Below are positions 1 through 5,168 of a DNA stretch of 7,181 nt, one piece after another; the stretch's first letter is position 1; each line of letters starts with the position of its first letter. Source of the stretch: Gemmatimonadota bacterium (GTDB lineage: Bacteria > Gemmatimonadota > Gemmatimonadetes > Longimicrobiales > Gaopeijiaceae); NCBI GenBank assembly GCA_016209995.1, contig JACQVC010000436.1, positions 1 to 7,181 on the forward strand, written 5' to 3'. The notes beneath the pieces were generated by a model, which saw only the letters and a program-made list of their open reading frames with translations, was not told the origin of the DNA and did not search any database. The position numbers were made by a program, and so were the translations under genes.

Positions 1-861
1 GATCTCCTGCCCGCCCAGCGCCTGGTGTATCGTCGGCAGCGCCGGGGTGCCCAGCTCGAAGCGCCGGGCATCGTCCTGGTACTGGAAGTGGTGGATATCG
101 AAGTCGAACGGGTTGCGCGTGGCGAACCAGCTCGTGATGCGCGGCCGCAGCCGCCGCACCAGCTCGTCGCGCACGTACAGGTACGCGAGTCCCGGTCCGC
201 CGCATAGCCATTTCAGCGGACCGGTCACGTAGAAATCGACGCCCAGCTCGCGCAGGTTGACGGGGATCTGTCCGGCGGCCTGGTACCCGTCGATCAGGCA
301 GTACGCGCCGACCTCGTGGGCGATCTGGGCGAGCGCGCGCACGTCCTGCACGAACCCGGTCGTGAAGTAGACGTGGCTGGTGGCGAGAAACATGGTATCC
401 TCGTCCACCGCCGCGGCGAACTGCTCCGGCGTCACGCTCACGCCATCACGGCTGCGCAGGATGACCAGCTCGACGCCCGGCTTGACGGCCCACTGGTACG
501 CGAGCGTGGGGAAGTCCAGGTCGCAGCAGACCACGCGCGGACGGCGACTGTGGTCGACGCTCTCGGCGATCATGGAGAGCGCGGCGGACGCGGAGGGAAG
601 CAGCGCGAGATCGGCGGCCGCGATTCCGAGAAACTCGGCGACGCGCGCGCGCAGCAGATCCGTCTGGCCCAGCCAGTGCTCGTACCAGGCGGCCGCTCCG
701 TGCGTGTTCCAGCGCTCCAGAAACTCGGACAGATAGCGTTCCGAGCGCCTGGACAACGCGCCCAGCGAGCACGAGCTCAGGTACGTCGTGCGGTCGAGGA
801 TGGGAAACTCGGCCCGCACCTGGTCCACTTGGATGCCGATGGGAGCCTCTCTGCCCGACAT
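1..861 (-). CDS. Class V aminotransferase (kynureninase / cysteine desulfurase-like), C-terminus beyond left edge
   Basis: The visible 287 codons read open to the left edge, so the C-terminus is missing. This is a fold-type I PLP enzyme of the aminotransferase class V superfamily. The segment LIDGYQAAG (about residues 189-197) carries the Asp (D191) expected to contact the pyridine nitrogen. TGPLKWLCGGPG (213-224) carries K217 as the likely Schiff-base lysine. FELGTP (268-273) is the usual late motif of the family, and ASAALS (91-96) sits where the phosphate-binding loop is expected. The layout, with conserved sequence starting at EFPILDRTTYLSS, resembles the kynureninase-like and selenocysteine lyase-like branches. 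The substrate cannot be assigned, so no symbol is given. The start is uncertain: ATG 861 has no clear ribosome site, and in-frame GTG 900 and ATG 942 would add 13 or 27 residues that look unconserved. The gene is divergent from the glycosyltransferase. Family certain, specificity unknown. Confidence 0.9.
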   Translation of the reverse strand, partial: MSGREAPIGIQVDQVRAEFPILDRTTYLSSCSLGALSRRSERYLSEFLERWNTHGAAAWYEHWLGQTDLLRARVAEFLGIAAADLALLPSASAALSMIAESVDHSRRPRVVCCDLDFPTLAYQWAVKPGVELVILRSRDGVSVTPEQFAAAVDEDTMFLATSHVYFTTGFVQDVRALAQIAHEVGAYCLIDGYQAAGQIPVNLRELGVDFYVTGPLKWLCGGPGLAYLYVRDELVRRLRPRITSWFATRNPFDFDIHHFQYQDDARRFELGTPALPTIHQALGGQEI

Positions 862-1048
862 CTTGGGGATGCGACCGCAAGCGACGCGGTCGACTGCCAC
901 GGGATTTTCGGTGACGACAGAGTAGGATAGGGTAGGCCACATCGCCGCGCCAGGCACGCTGGGCGATCGCGGCAGCTTGTGAGACCGGGCAGCGCGCTCG
1001 CCTGGCGGTCCGAGGCGAAGCGATACTCCCTGGAGAGGCGGGCAAGTA
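862..1048. other. Divergent intergenic region between aminotransferase and glycosyltransferase
   Basis: This 187-bp spacer must hold the promoters of both flanking genes. Minus-strand hexamers TATCCT (929-924) and TACTCT (924-919) are possible -10 boxes for the aminotransferase. On the plus strand GATACT (1022-1027) is a possible -10 box for the glycosyltransferase. No convincing -35 box accompanies any of them. No clear palindrome was seen. Confidence 0.35.
1032..1038 (+). promoter_or_regulatory. Shine-Dalgarno-like site of the glycosyltransferase
   Basis: GGAGAGG lies 10 nt before the ATG at 1049 and supports that start. It is one of the few purine-rich ribosome sites in this window; the antitoxin and mqnD starts have none. 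Confidence 0.5.
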
Positions 1049-2275
1049 ATGTTGGACTGGCTCTGGATTGCGCTCGGCCTGTTACCCTGGGTCGCCGTTC
1101 TGGTCTTCGCGATCCTCAGGGTGAGGGCGCTGCCGGGGTTCCCCCCGGATCGGCCCCGGCCTGCATCCACGCCGCCGCTGGTAAGCGTCATCGTGCCCGC
1201 CCGCAACGAGGAGCACAACATCGCGGAGTGCCTGGCTACTCTGGTCGTCACGGATTACCCCCGCTTCGAAGTGGTCATCGTGGACGATCAGAGCACGGAT
1301 CGAACCGGCGAGGTCGCACGGACCGTGCCCGCGGGGAACGCCCGCCGCGTGGAGGTGATCCGCGGGGAGCCGCTGCCGCCGGGTTGGTTCGGGAAGCCGT
1401 GGGCCTGCTGGCAAGGTTACCGGCGGGCCGCAGGCGAGATCCTGCTCTTCACCGATGCCGATACGCGCCACGGCACCCACCTGCTCGCAGGCGCCGTAGC
1501 TGCGCTGGAGGCCGAGCAAGCCGCTGCCGTGACCGTGCTCGGCCGGCAGCGTCTGGTGAGTTTTTGGGAACGCACGGTGATGCCGCAGATGATGTTGGCG
1601 CTGGTGCTGCGCTTCGCGAACCTGTCGCGCCCCTGCGAGCCGCGCTCGTGGCGTAGCGCGATCGCCAACGGCCAGTTTCTGCTGTTGCGTCGGTCCGCCT
1701 ATGAGGCGGTCGGCGGACACGAAGCTGTGCGGGGAGAGGTCGCCGAGGATCTGCGTCTCGCGCAGGAGCTGTGCCGGACTGGTCATCGCCTAGTCATCCG
1801 CGGAGCGGAGGATCACCTGGAGACGCGCATGTACCGGTCTCTATCAGAGATTCTCGAAGGCTGGACGAAGAACATTGCCACGGGCGGTCAGCAGTCGTTC
1901 CCGCCGTGGGCCGCGCCCTTCGCGCTGCCGCTGCTGGTCGTCTATCTGCTGGGGTTCTGGCTGTTGCCGCCGGCGGTCCTCGGCGCAGCCCTCGCCGGAG
2001 CCGTCGGTCCGGGGGCCGCGAGCGGCGGGTCAGATGCGGGCGGCGCGCTGTTTGGCGGCAGTCTCGCGGCCTGGGCGGCAGGCGCGTGCGGACTGTCGCT
2101 GTTGATGTGGAGCGCGGTCTGCCATCGCCTGCGCGTGCCGGCTGCGAACGCCCTCCTGTATCCGATAGGTGCAGCCGTTGCCGCCGTCATCGTGATCCGC
2201 AGCGCGATCCGGGGTCAGCGGATCGAGTGGAAGGGCCGGTGGTATGGCGGCTCCGGTGGCTCGGGCGACTCATAG
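1049..2275 (+). CDS. Membrane-bound family 2 glycosyltransferase
   Basis: This 408-residue GT-A fold glycosyltransferase is anchored in the cytoplasmic membrane and probably transfers a nucleotide-sugar glycosyl group to a lipid acceptor. Residues 1-25 form a membrane helix. The catalytic domain follows: PARNEE (50-55), VVIVDD (75-80), the metal-binding DAD (136-138), NGQF (207-210), the ED pair of EDL (233-235) as probable catalytic base, and EGWTKN (270-275) at the position of the processive-type QxxRW-like motif. About three hydrophobic segments follow (roughly 286-320, 332-357, 366-385), with a basic IEWKGRWYG tail. This resembles the CrtQ / HpnB-like / ceramide glucosyltransferase-like group, whose members act on carotenoid, hopanoid or sphingolipid acceptors. 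No carotenoid or hopanoid gene lies alongside, so the acceptor is not assigned. A Gly/Ala-rich loop (about 312-333) separates two of the helices. Confidence 0.9.
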   Translation: MLDWLWIALGLLPWVAVLVFAILRVRALPGFPPDRPRPASTPPLVSVIVPARNEEHNIAECLATLVVTDYPRFEVVIVDDQSTDRTGEVARTVPAGNARRVEVIRGEPLPPGWFGKPWACWQGYRRAAGEILLFTDADTRHGTHLLAGAVAALEAEQAAAVTVLGRQRLVSFWERTVMPQMMLALVLRFANLSRPCEPRSWRSAIANGQFLLLRRSAYEAVGGHEAVRGEVAEDLRLAQELCRTGHRLVIRGAEDHLETRMYRSLSEILEGWTKNIATGGQQSFPPWAAPFALPLLVVYLLGFWLLPPAVLGAALAGAVGPGAASGGSDAGGALFGGSLAAWAAGACGLSLLMWSAVCHRLRVPAANALLYPIGAAVAAVIVIRSAIRGQRIEWKGRWYGGSGGSGDS

Positions 2276-2279
2276 TTTG

Positions 2280-2334
2280 CTTGACGTTTTGACGATTACG
2301 CGATAGGTTGGATATAAAACGTCAAAACGTCAAG
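2280..2334. repeat. Perfect 15-bp inverted repeat, probable operator with four TTGACG half-sites
   Basis: CTTGACGTTTTGACG (2280-2294) is exactly mirrored by CGTCAAAACGTCAAG (2320-2334), with 25 bp between. Each arm holds two direct copies of TTGACG spaced 2 bp apart, giving four half-sites at 2281-2286, 2289-2294, 2320-2325 and 2328-2333. The region is AT-rich against a GC-rich background and lies directly before a gene encoding a winged-helix protein. The arms flank a promoter: the left arm covers its -35 box and the right arm its predicted start site. This is the usual geometry of an autorepressor operator. That the downstream protein binds here is inference. Confidence 0.85.
2289..2318 (+). 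promoter_or_regulatory. Near-consensus sigma70-type promoter of the HTH-ATPase-STAS gene
   Basis: The -35 box TTGACG (2289-2294) and -10 box TATAAA (2313-2318) each match consensus at five of six positions, with an 18-bp spacer. Transcription would begin near 2325, about 16 nt before the ATG at 2341. The -35 box is itself one of the operator half-sites, so a bound regulator would block polymerase. The alternative TTG start at 2308 lies upstream of this predicted start site. Confidence 0.7.
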
Positions 2335-2340
2335 GACACA

Positions 2341-3360
2341 ATGCCGGGCTTGCCGATGGACCTCAAGGACCAGATTCGGCTTCTCCTGGCGGGGCAGGAG
2401 ACGATTGCTCCGCGAGATGTCGTGGCCGCGACCGGGCTCACCCGTCAAGCCGTGCACCATCATCTGGCGAAGATGCTCGAGTCCGGGGAGATCGCCCGCG
2501 TAGGGGCCGGGCGCGGCACCAGATATCGCCGCGCGGCTGACTTCGCCGCTCGGTATCCGCTCGGCGGGCTCCAGGAAGACGTCGTGTGGAACCAGCTGCT
2601 TGACCAGTTGGTCGGGCTCAGGGACGCCCCGAGCAACGTCCGTTCGATCCTGACCTATGCGTTCACGGAGATGCTGAACAACGCGATCGAGCACTCGTCG
2701 GGTACCGAAGCCGACGTGGTTCTCTGGGCGGCCGGGGAGACGATCGTCTTCGAGATTGCCGATGACGGTGTGGGGGCGTTCCGTCACGTCCGTGAGAAGC
2801 TGAACCTGCAGGACGACTTCGAGGCTATCGAGCAGCTCTCCAAGGGGAAGTTGACTACGCTTCCGGAGCGCCATACGGGGGAGGGCATCTTCTTCACTTC
2901 GCGGTTGGTTGATCGCTTCGAGATCCAGTCGGGCACGCTGCGCTGGGTGGTCGATACCCTTCAGAACGACGAGGCCGTCGGCGAGGCCACCTCACGGCGC
3001 GGCACCAGGGTCCGCTGCGAGCTGAGCCGGCAGTCGACTCGCACCACCGCGGAGACGTTCGAGCGCTTCGCCGATCCGGAGACGTTCGAGTTTGCGCGGT
3101 CGGCCGTGCGAGTGAGGCTGTTCAAGGCGGGAGGGGCCTTTGTCTCCCGCTCCGAGGCGAGGAGGCTGGCGAGCCAACTCGAGAAGTTCGGCGAGGTAAT
3201 GATCGACTTCTCTGACGTGCACGAGGTCGGACAAGGGTTCGTGGATGAGCTGTTTCGCGTGTGGGCGGGGCAACATCCGGCAACGAAGCTTACGCCGACC
3301 AACATGGTCCCCGCGGTGGAGTGGATGGTGCGGCGTGTGCTGACAGCGGGCCGTGGCTGA
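2341..3360 (+). CDS. Winged-helix / GHKL ATPase / STAS-like (DUF4325) fusion regulator
   Basis: This 339-residue soluble protein has three parts. Residues 6-65 are a winged helix-turn-helix, with recognition region TGLTRQAVHHHLAKM (31-45) and wing GAGRGTRYR (55-63). Residues about 95-228 are a GHKL (histidine-kinase-like) ATPase: N-box FTEMLNNAIEHS (108-119), G1 box DDGVGAF (141-147), G2 box HTGEGIFF (178-185), and GTRV near 221. No phosphoacceptor-His dimerisation domain is present. Residues about 250-335 match the STAS-like DUF4325 type, with VMIDFSDVHEVGQGFVDELF (286-305) as its hallmark. The order recalls anti-sigma kinase and anti-anti-sigma partner-switching domains placed in one chain with a DNA-binding domain. 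A role as a self-regulated transcription factor is inferred. ATG 2341 is chosen because the promoter would start transcripts near 2325; AAGGA (2332-2336) is a close, weak ribosome site. The gene stands alone, 11 bp from the convergent mqnD. Confidence 0.88.
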   Translation: MPGLPMDLKDQIRLLLAGQETIAPRDVVAATGLTRQAVHHHLAKMLESGEIARVGAGRGTRYRRAADFAARYPLGGLQEDVVWNQLLDQLVGLRDAPSNVRSILTYAFTEMLNNAIEHSSGTEADVVLWAAGETIVFEIADDGVGAFRHVREKLNLQDDFEAIEQLSKGKLTTLPERHTGEGIFFTSRLVDRFEIQSGTLRWVVDTLQNDEAVGEATSRRGTRVRCELSRQSTRTTAETFERFADPETFEFARSAVRVRLFKAGGAFVSRSEARRLASQLEKFGEVMIDFSDVHEVGQGFVDELFRVWAGQHPATKLTPTNMVPAVEWMVRRVLTAGRG

Positions 3361-3371
3361 CGATTTTCCCC

Positions 3372-4223
3372 TCACTCCGCGAACTCGACGCGCAGCCTCC
3401 GCGGGATGATCCCGGCCTCGAAGCCGCGATCGAGGAAGAGCTGCACGGCGCGCCGGCCGTCGGGCCCGTAATCGAGCGTGCGGCGGTTCACGTACATCCC
3501 GACGAACTCGCGGGCGTTTTCCTTCCCGAGCCCGCGCGCGAAACGCATCGCGTACTCGAGCGCGGGCTCGGGATGCGCCAGGGCGTACGCGATGGACTCG
3601 CGGAGGTGGGTGGATACGCGGGCGACCAGCTCGGGCCCCAGGTCGCGGCGGATCACGTTGCCGCCCAGCGGGAGCGGCAGCCCTCCGGTCTCCTGGCCCC
3701 ACCAGCGGCCCAGGTCTTCGACGAGCGTGAGGCCCGCGTCCTGAAACGTGAGCTGACCCTCGTGGATGACTACGCCCGCATCCGCGGCGCCGGCAGCCAC
3801 GTCCTCGATGATGCGATCGAACGGAACCACTTCGGTCACGACGCCGGGCTGATACAGCCGCAGCGCCAGGTTGGCCGACGTCAGCTCGCCGGGGATCGCG
3901 ACCTTGCGGCCAGCGAGTGTCGTCCGGTCGAGTGGCTGGCGAGAGACGATGCGCGGCCCGTACCCCTCGCCCATCGATGCGCCGTGCGTGAGCAGCAGGT
4001 AGCGGTCCGCCAGATGCGCGTACGCGTGGATCGAGACGGCGGTGACTTCCAGCTCGCCGGCAAGCGCCCTGCGGTTCAGCGTCTCGATGTCCGCCAGCTC
4101 GTGCCGGAACTCGAGCCCCGGCGTGTCGATCGCGCCCTCGGCGAGCGCGTAGAACATGAACGCGTCATCGCTGTCGGGGGAGTGAGCGACGTGGATCAGT
4201 CTGTCCGTCACGGTAGAGCGCAT
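3372..4223 (-). CDS. mqnD: MqnD-like 1,4-dihydroxy-6-naphthoate synthase
   Basis: This 283-residue protein matches the MqnD branch of the MqnA/MqnD family, which has a periplasmic-binding-protein fold but is a cytosolic enzyme. MqnD converts cyclic dehypoxanthinyl futalosine to 1,4-dihydroxy-6-naphthoate in the futalosine route to menaquinone. Family landmarks are DIETLNRRAL (45-54), SIHAYAHLADRYLLL (64-78), GPRIVS (89-94), PGELTSA (111-117), FDRI (135-138), VVIHEG (151-156, with H154 at the proposed catalytic His) and IAYALAHPE (211-219). Length is normal and there is no signal peptide. One oddity is that the N-terminal SPCPND(T)F-type motif reads SPDSDDAF (15-22). No other mqn gene is in view. 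The start at 4223 has no ribosome site but sits 6 nt after a -10-like box, suggesting a leaderless message. A paralogue with changed substrate is the main alternative. Confidence 0.85.
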   Translation of the reverse strand: MRSTVTDRLIHVAHSPDSDDAFMFYALAEGAIDTPGLEFRHELADIETLNRRALAGELEVTAVSIHAYAHLADRYLLLTHGASMGEGYGPRIVSRQPLDRTTLAGRKVAIPGELTSANLALRLYQPGVVTEVVPFDRIIEDVAAGAADAGVVIHEGQLTFQDAGLTLVEDLGRWWGQETGGLPLPLGGNVIRRDLGPELVARVSTHLRESIAYALAHPEPALEYAMRFARGLGKENAREFVGMYVNRRTLDYGPDGRRAVQLFLDRGFEAGIIPRRLRVEFAE

Positions 4224-4229
4224 GAGGGC

Positions 4230-4258
4230 ACGGTAGGGCGAGGCGGCGAGGGTGTCAA
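4230..4258 (-). promoter_or_regulatory. Leaderless-type promoter of mqnD
   Basis: On the minus strand, TTGACA (4258-4253, perfect -35) is followed after exactly 17 bp by TACCGT (4235-4230), which fits the TANNNT form of -10 box. Six bases (CCCTC preceded by G) separate it from the ATG, so transcription would start at or next to the start codon. The absence of a ribosome site agrees with a leaderless message. The -35 box overlaps the stop codon of the small ORF upstream. Confidence 0.5.
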
Positions 4259-4371
4259 AGGTTGTCCAGCGTCACATTTCGGAAAGGGAAGCCCCTCGCG
4301 GCGTGCGCTCCGAGGTGCAGGGCCGGGAGGTCCACGAACCCCAGCACCACGTCGCGCCCTTGCGGAGGCAT
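4255..4371 (-). CDS. Possible small ORF or gene remnant, 38 codons
   Basis: An ATG at 4371 opens a 38-codon frame encoding MPPQGRDVVLGFVDLPALHL and, after it, GAHAARGFPFRNVTLDNL, ending in TGA. About four in five codons end in G or C, as in the surrounding genes, which suggests it is or once was coding. An in-frame TAG lies just upstream, so it cannot be longer. There is no ribosome site. A TAGCTT hexamer (4383-4378 on the minus strand) sits 6 nt before the ATG and could make it leaderless, using the palindrome of the toxin-antitoxin promoter. It could be a short leader gene of mqnD, a truncated C-terminal fragment left where the toxin-antitoxin module arrived, or chance in GC-rich DNA. I do not recognise the peptide. 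Confidence 0.3.
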   Translation of the reverse strand: MPPQGRDVVLGFVDLPALHLGAHAARGFPFRNVTLDNL

Positions 4372-4387
4372 AGAACTAAGCTAAACT
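4360..4387 (+). promoter_or_regulatory. Leaderless-type promoter of the toxin-antitoxin operon
   Basis: TAAACT (4382-4387) is a TANNNT-type -10 box ending 7 nt before the antitoxin ATG at 4395. TTGCGG (4360-4365) is a weak -35 box with a 16-bp spacer. No ribosome site precedes the ATG (the preceding bases are TAGTTCC), so a leaderless message is likely. Confidence 0.5.
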
Positions 4388-4393
4388 TAGTTC
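4373..4393. repeat. Palindrome over the toxin-antitoxin promoter, probable Phd operator
   Basis: GAACTAAG (4373-4380) and CTTAGTTC (4386-4393) are perfect 8-bp arms around CTAAA, ending one base before the antitoxin ATG. The palindrome encloses the -10 box and predicted start site. Phd/YefM antitoxins are known to bind such palindromes and repress their own operon, more tightly in complex with toxin. Binding here is inferred from position and symmetry. Confidence 0.75.
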
Positions 4394-4394
4394 C

Positions 4395-4685
4395 ATGAAG
4401 AACGTGAACATCCATGAGGCGAAGACACATCTGTCGCGCCTGGTCGAGGAGGCCGTGCGCGGCGAGGATGTGGTGATCTCCAAGGCTGGGCGGCCCCTGG
4501 TCAGGCTGGTACCGGTGCCTGCGCGAGAAGGGGCGCGGCCGCTGGGTTTGCTGGCAGGGAAGGTACGAGAGTCAGAGGACTGGTGGGCGCCCGATCCGGA
4601 GTTGGAAGCTCTGTTCTACGGCACCGAGGATGAAGAAGATCCAGAGGATGTCGTTGTGCCCGAGAAGCCGCGCCGACCGCGATGA
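4395..4685 (+). CDS. Phd/YefM-family antitoxin
   Basis: This 96-residue protein is the antitoxin of a type II pair: it neutralises the PIN-domain RNase encoded next to it and probably represses the operon. Residues 1-40 have the Phd/YefM DNA-binding fold signature: VNIHEAKTHLSRLVEEAVRGED, with the following VVISKAGRPLVRLVPV strand region. The toxin-binding tail includes the family-typical DWWAPDPELEALFYG (62-76). The protein then continues with an acidic stretch, TEDEEDPEDVVVPE, and a basic end KPRRPR, making it somewhat longer than the usual 75-85 residues. Its TGA overlaps the toxin ATG (ATGA at 4682-4685), so the two are translationally coupled, antitoxin first. The cognate toxin is VapC-like although the antitoxin is Phd-like, a common pairing. 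Confidence 0.9.
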   Translation: MKNVNIHEAKTHLSRLVEEAVRGEDVVISKAGRPLVRLVPVPAREGARPLGLLAGKVRESEDWWAPDPELEALFYGTEDEEDPEDVVVPEKPRRPR

Positions 4686-5059
4686 ACTTGCTTCTGGACT
4701 CGCACACCCTTCTGTGGGCCCTACACGATCCTGGTAAGCTGAGGCCGGAGGCGGTCGAAGAGATCCAGGACACTGGCCGAGCGGTATTCTTCAGCGCGGC
4801 CTCGGCCTGGGAGCTCGAGCTGAAGGCGGCGGCGGGAAGGCTCGACCTCCCGGAGGACTGGCTGGCAGCGGCGGCGCAGGCGGGTTTCCTCGAGCTTCCC
4901 GTGACGGCGGCTCAGGCTTGGGCCAGCGCGCGGCTGCCGTGGCACCATCGGGACCCTTTCGACCGCGTGCTCGTGGCGCAGGCCCGGGAGCACGGCCTGC
5001 GCATTGCGACGCGAGATCCGACGATTCCGGCGTACGGCGTTCCCGTGCTGTCGGTTTAG
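4682..5059 (+). CDS. VapC-type PIN-domain toxin (ribonuclease)
   Basis: This 125-residue single-domain PIN protein is the toxin of the pair and is expected to be a metal-dependent RNase that stops translation by cleaving RNA when freed from antitoxin. The acidic active-site residues are visible: D6 in LLLDSHTLLW, E44 in SAASAWELELKAAAGRL, D91 and D94 in HHRDPFDRVLVAQA, and D112 in IATRDPTI. The motifs SAxSAWELxxKxxxGxL and HRDPFDRxL(V/I)AQA are those of the VapC / COG3744 branch usually found with Phd-like antitoxins. The length is normal and no active-site residue is missing, so the toxin looks functional. The RNA target cannot be read from sequence. Confidence 0.92.
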   Translation: MNLLLDSHTLLWALHDPGKLRPEAVEEIQDTGRAVFFSAASAWELELKAAAGRLDLPEDWLAAAAQAGFLELPVTAAQAWASARLPWHHRDPFDRVLVAQAREHGLRIATRDPTIPAYGVPVLSV

Positions 5060-5168
5060 CGATCGCCCACCGATCAGACACGCCACCCCATCTGAGGGCG
5101 GCTTCCTCGCCGGCACCGCAGATCTTCGACCCCGAACGCTCGGGTGGACCCGGGTGTACGAGGGACCT
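5060..5168. other. Spacer between toxin and queG
   Basis: These 109 bp hold no convincing terminator or strong promoter. ACCCGGGT (5148-5155) is a short perfect palindrome. AGGGA (5161-5165) lies only 3 nt before the queG ATG and is at best a weak ribosome site. Confidence 0.4.

Noticed and set aside
316..930. A 204-codon plus-strand frame, and a minus-strand frame at 446-1045
   Set aside because: Both are shadows of the class V aminotransferase, whose true frame is open to the left edge and carries PLP-binding motifs.
2280..2334. The inverted repeat as a terminator of the glycosyltransferase gene
   Set aside because: The loop would be 25 nt, the stem is AT-rich and no T-run follows; the embedded promoter and paired half-sites fit an operator better.
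2308..2340. A TTG start for the regulator, adding 11 residues
   Set aside because: It lies upstream of the predicted transcription start near 2325, and the added residues are encoded by the promoter and operator DNA itself.
3261..4373. A 370-codon plus-strand frame opposite mqnD
   Set aside because: Antisense shadow: no recognisable domain, and the minus-strand frame aligns throughout with MqnD motifs.
5004..5168. An upstream start for queG giving 473 residues
   Set aside because: It would overlap the end of the toxin gene in another frame, and the extra residues resemble nothing in QueG.
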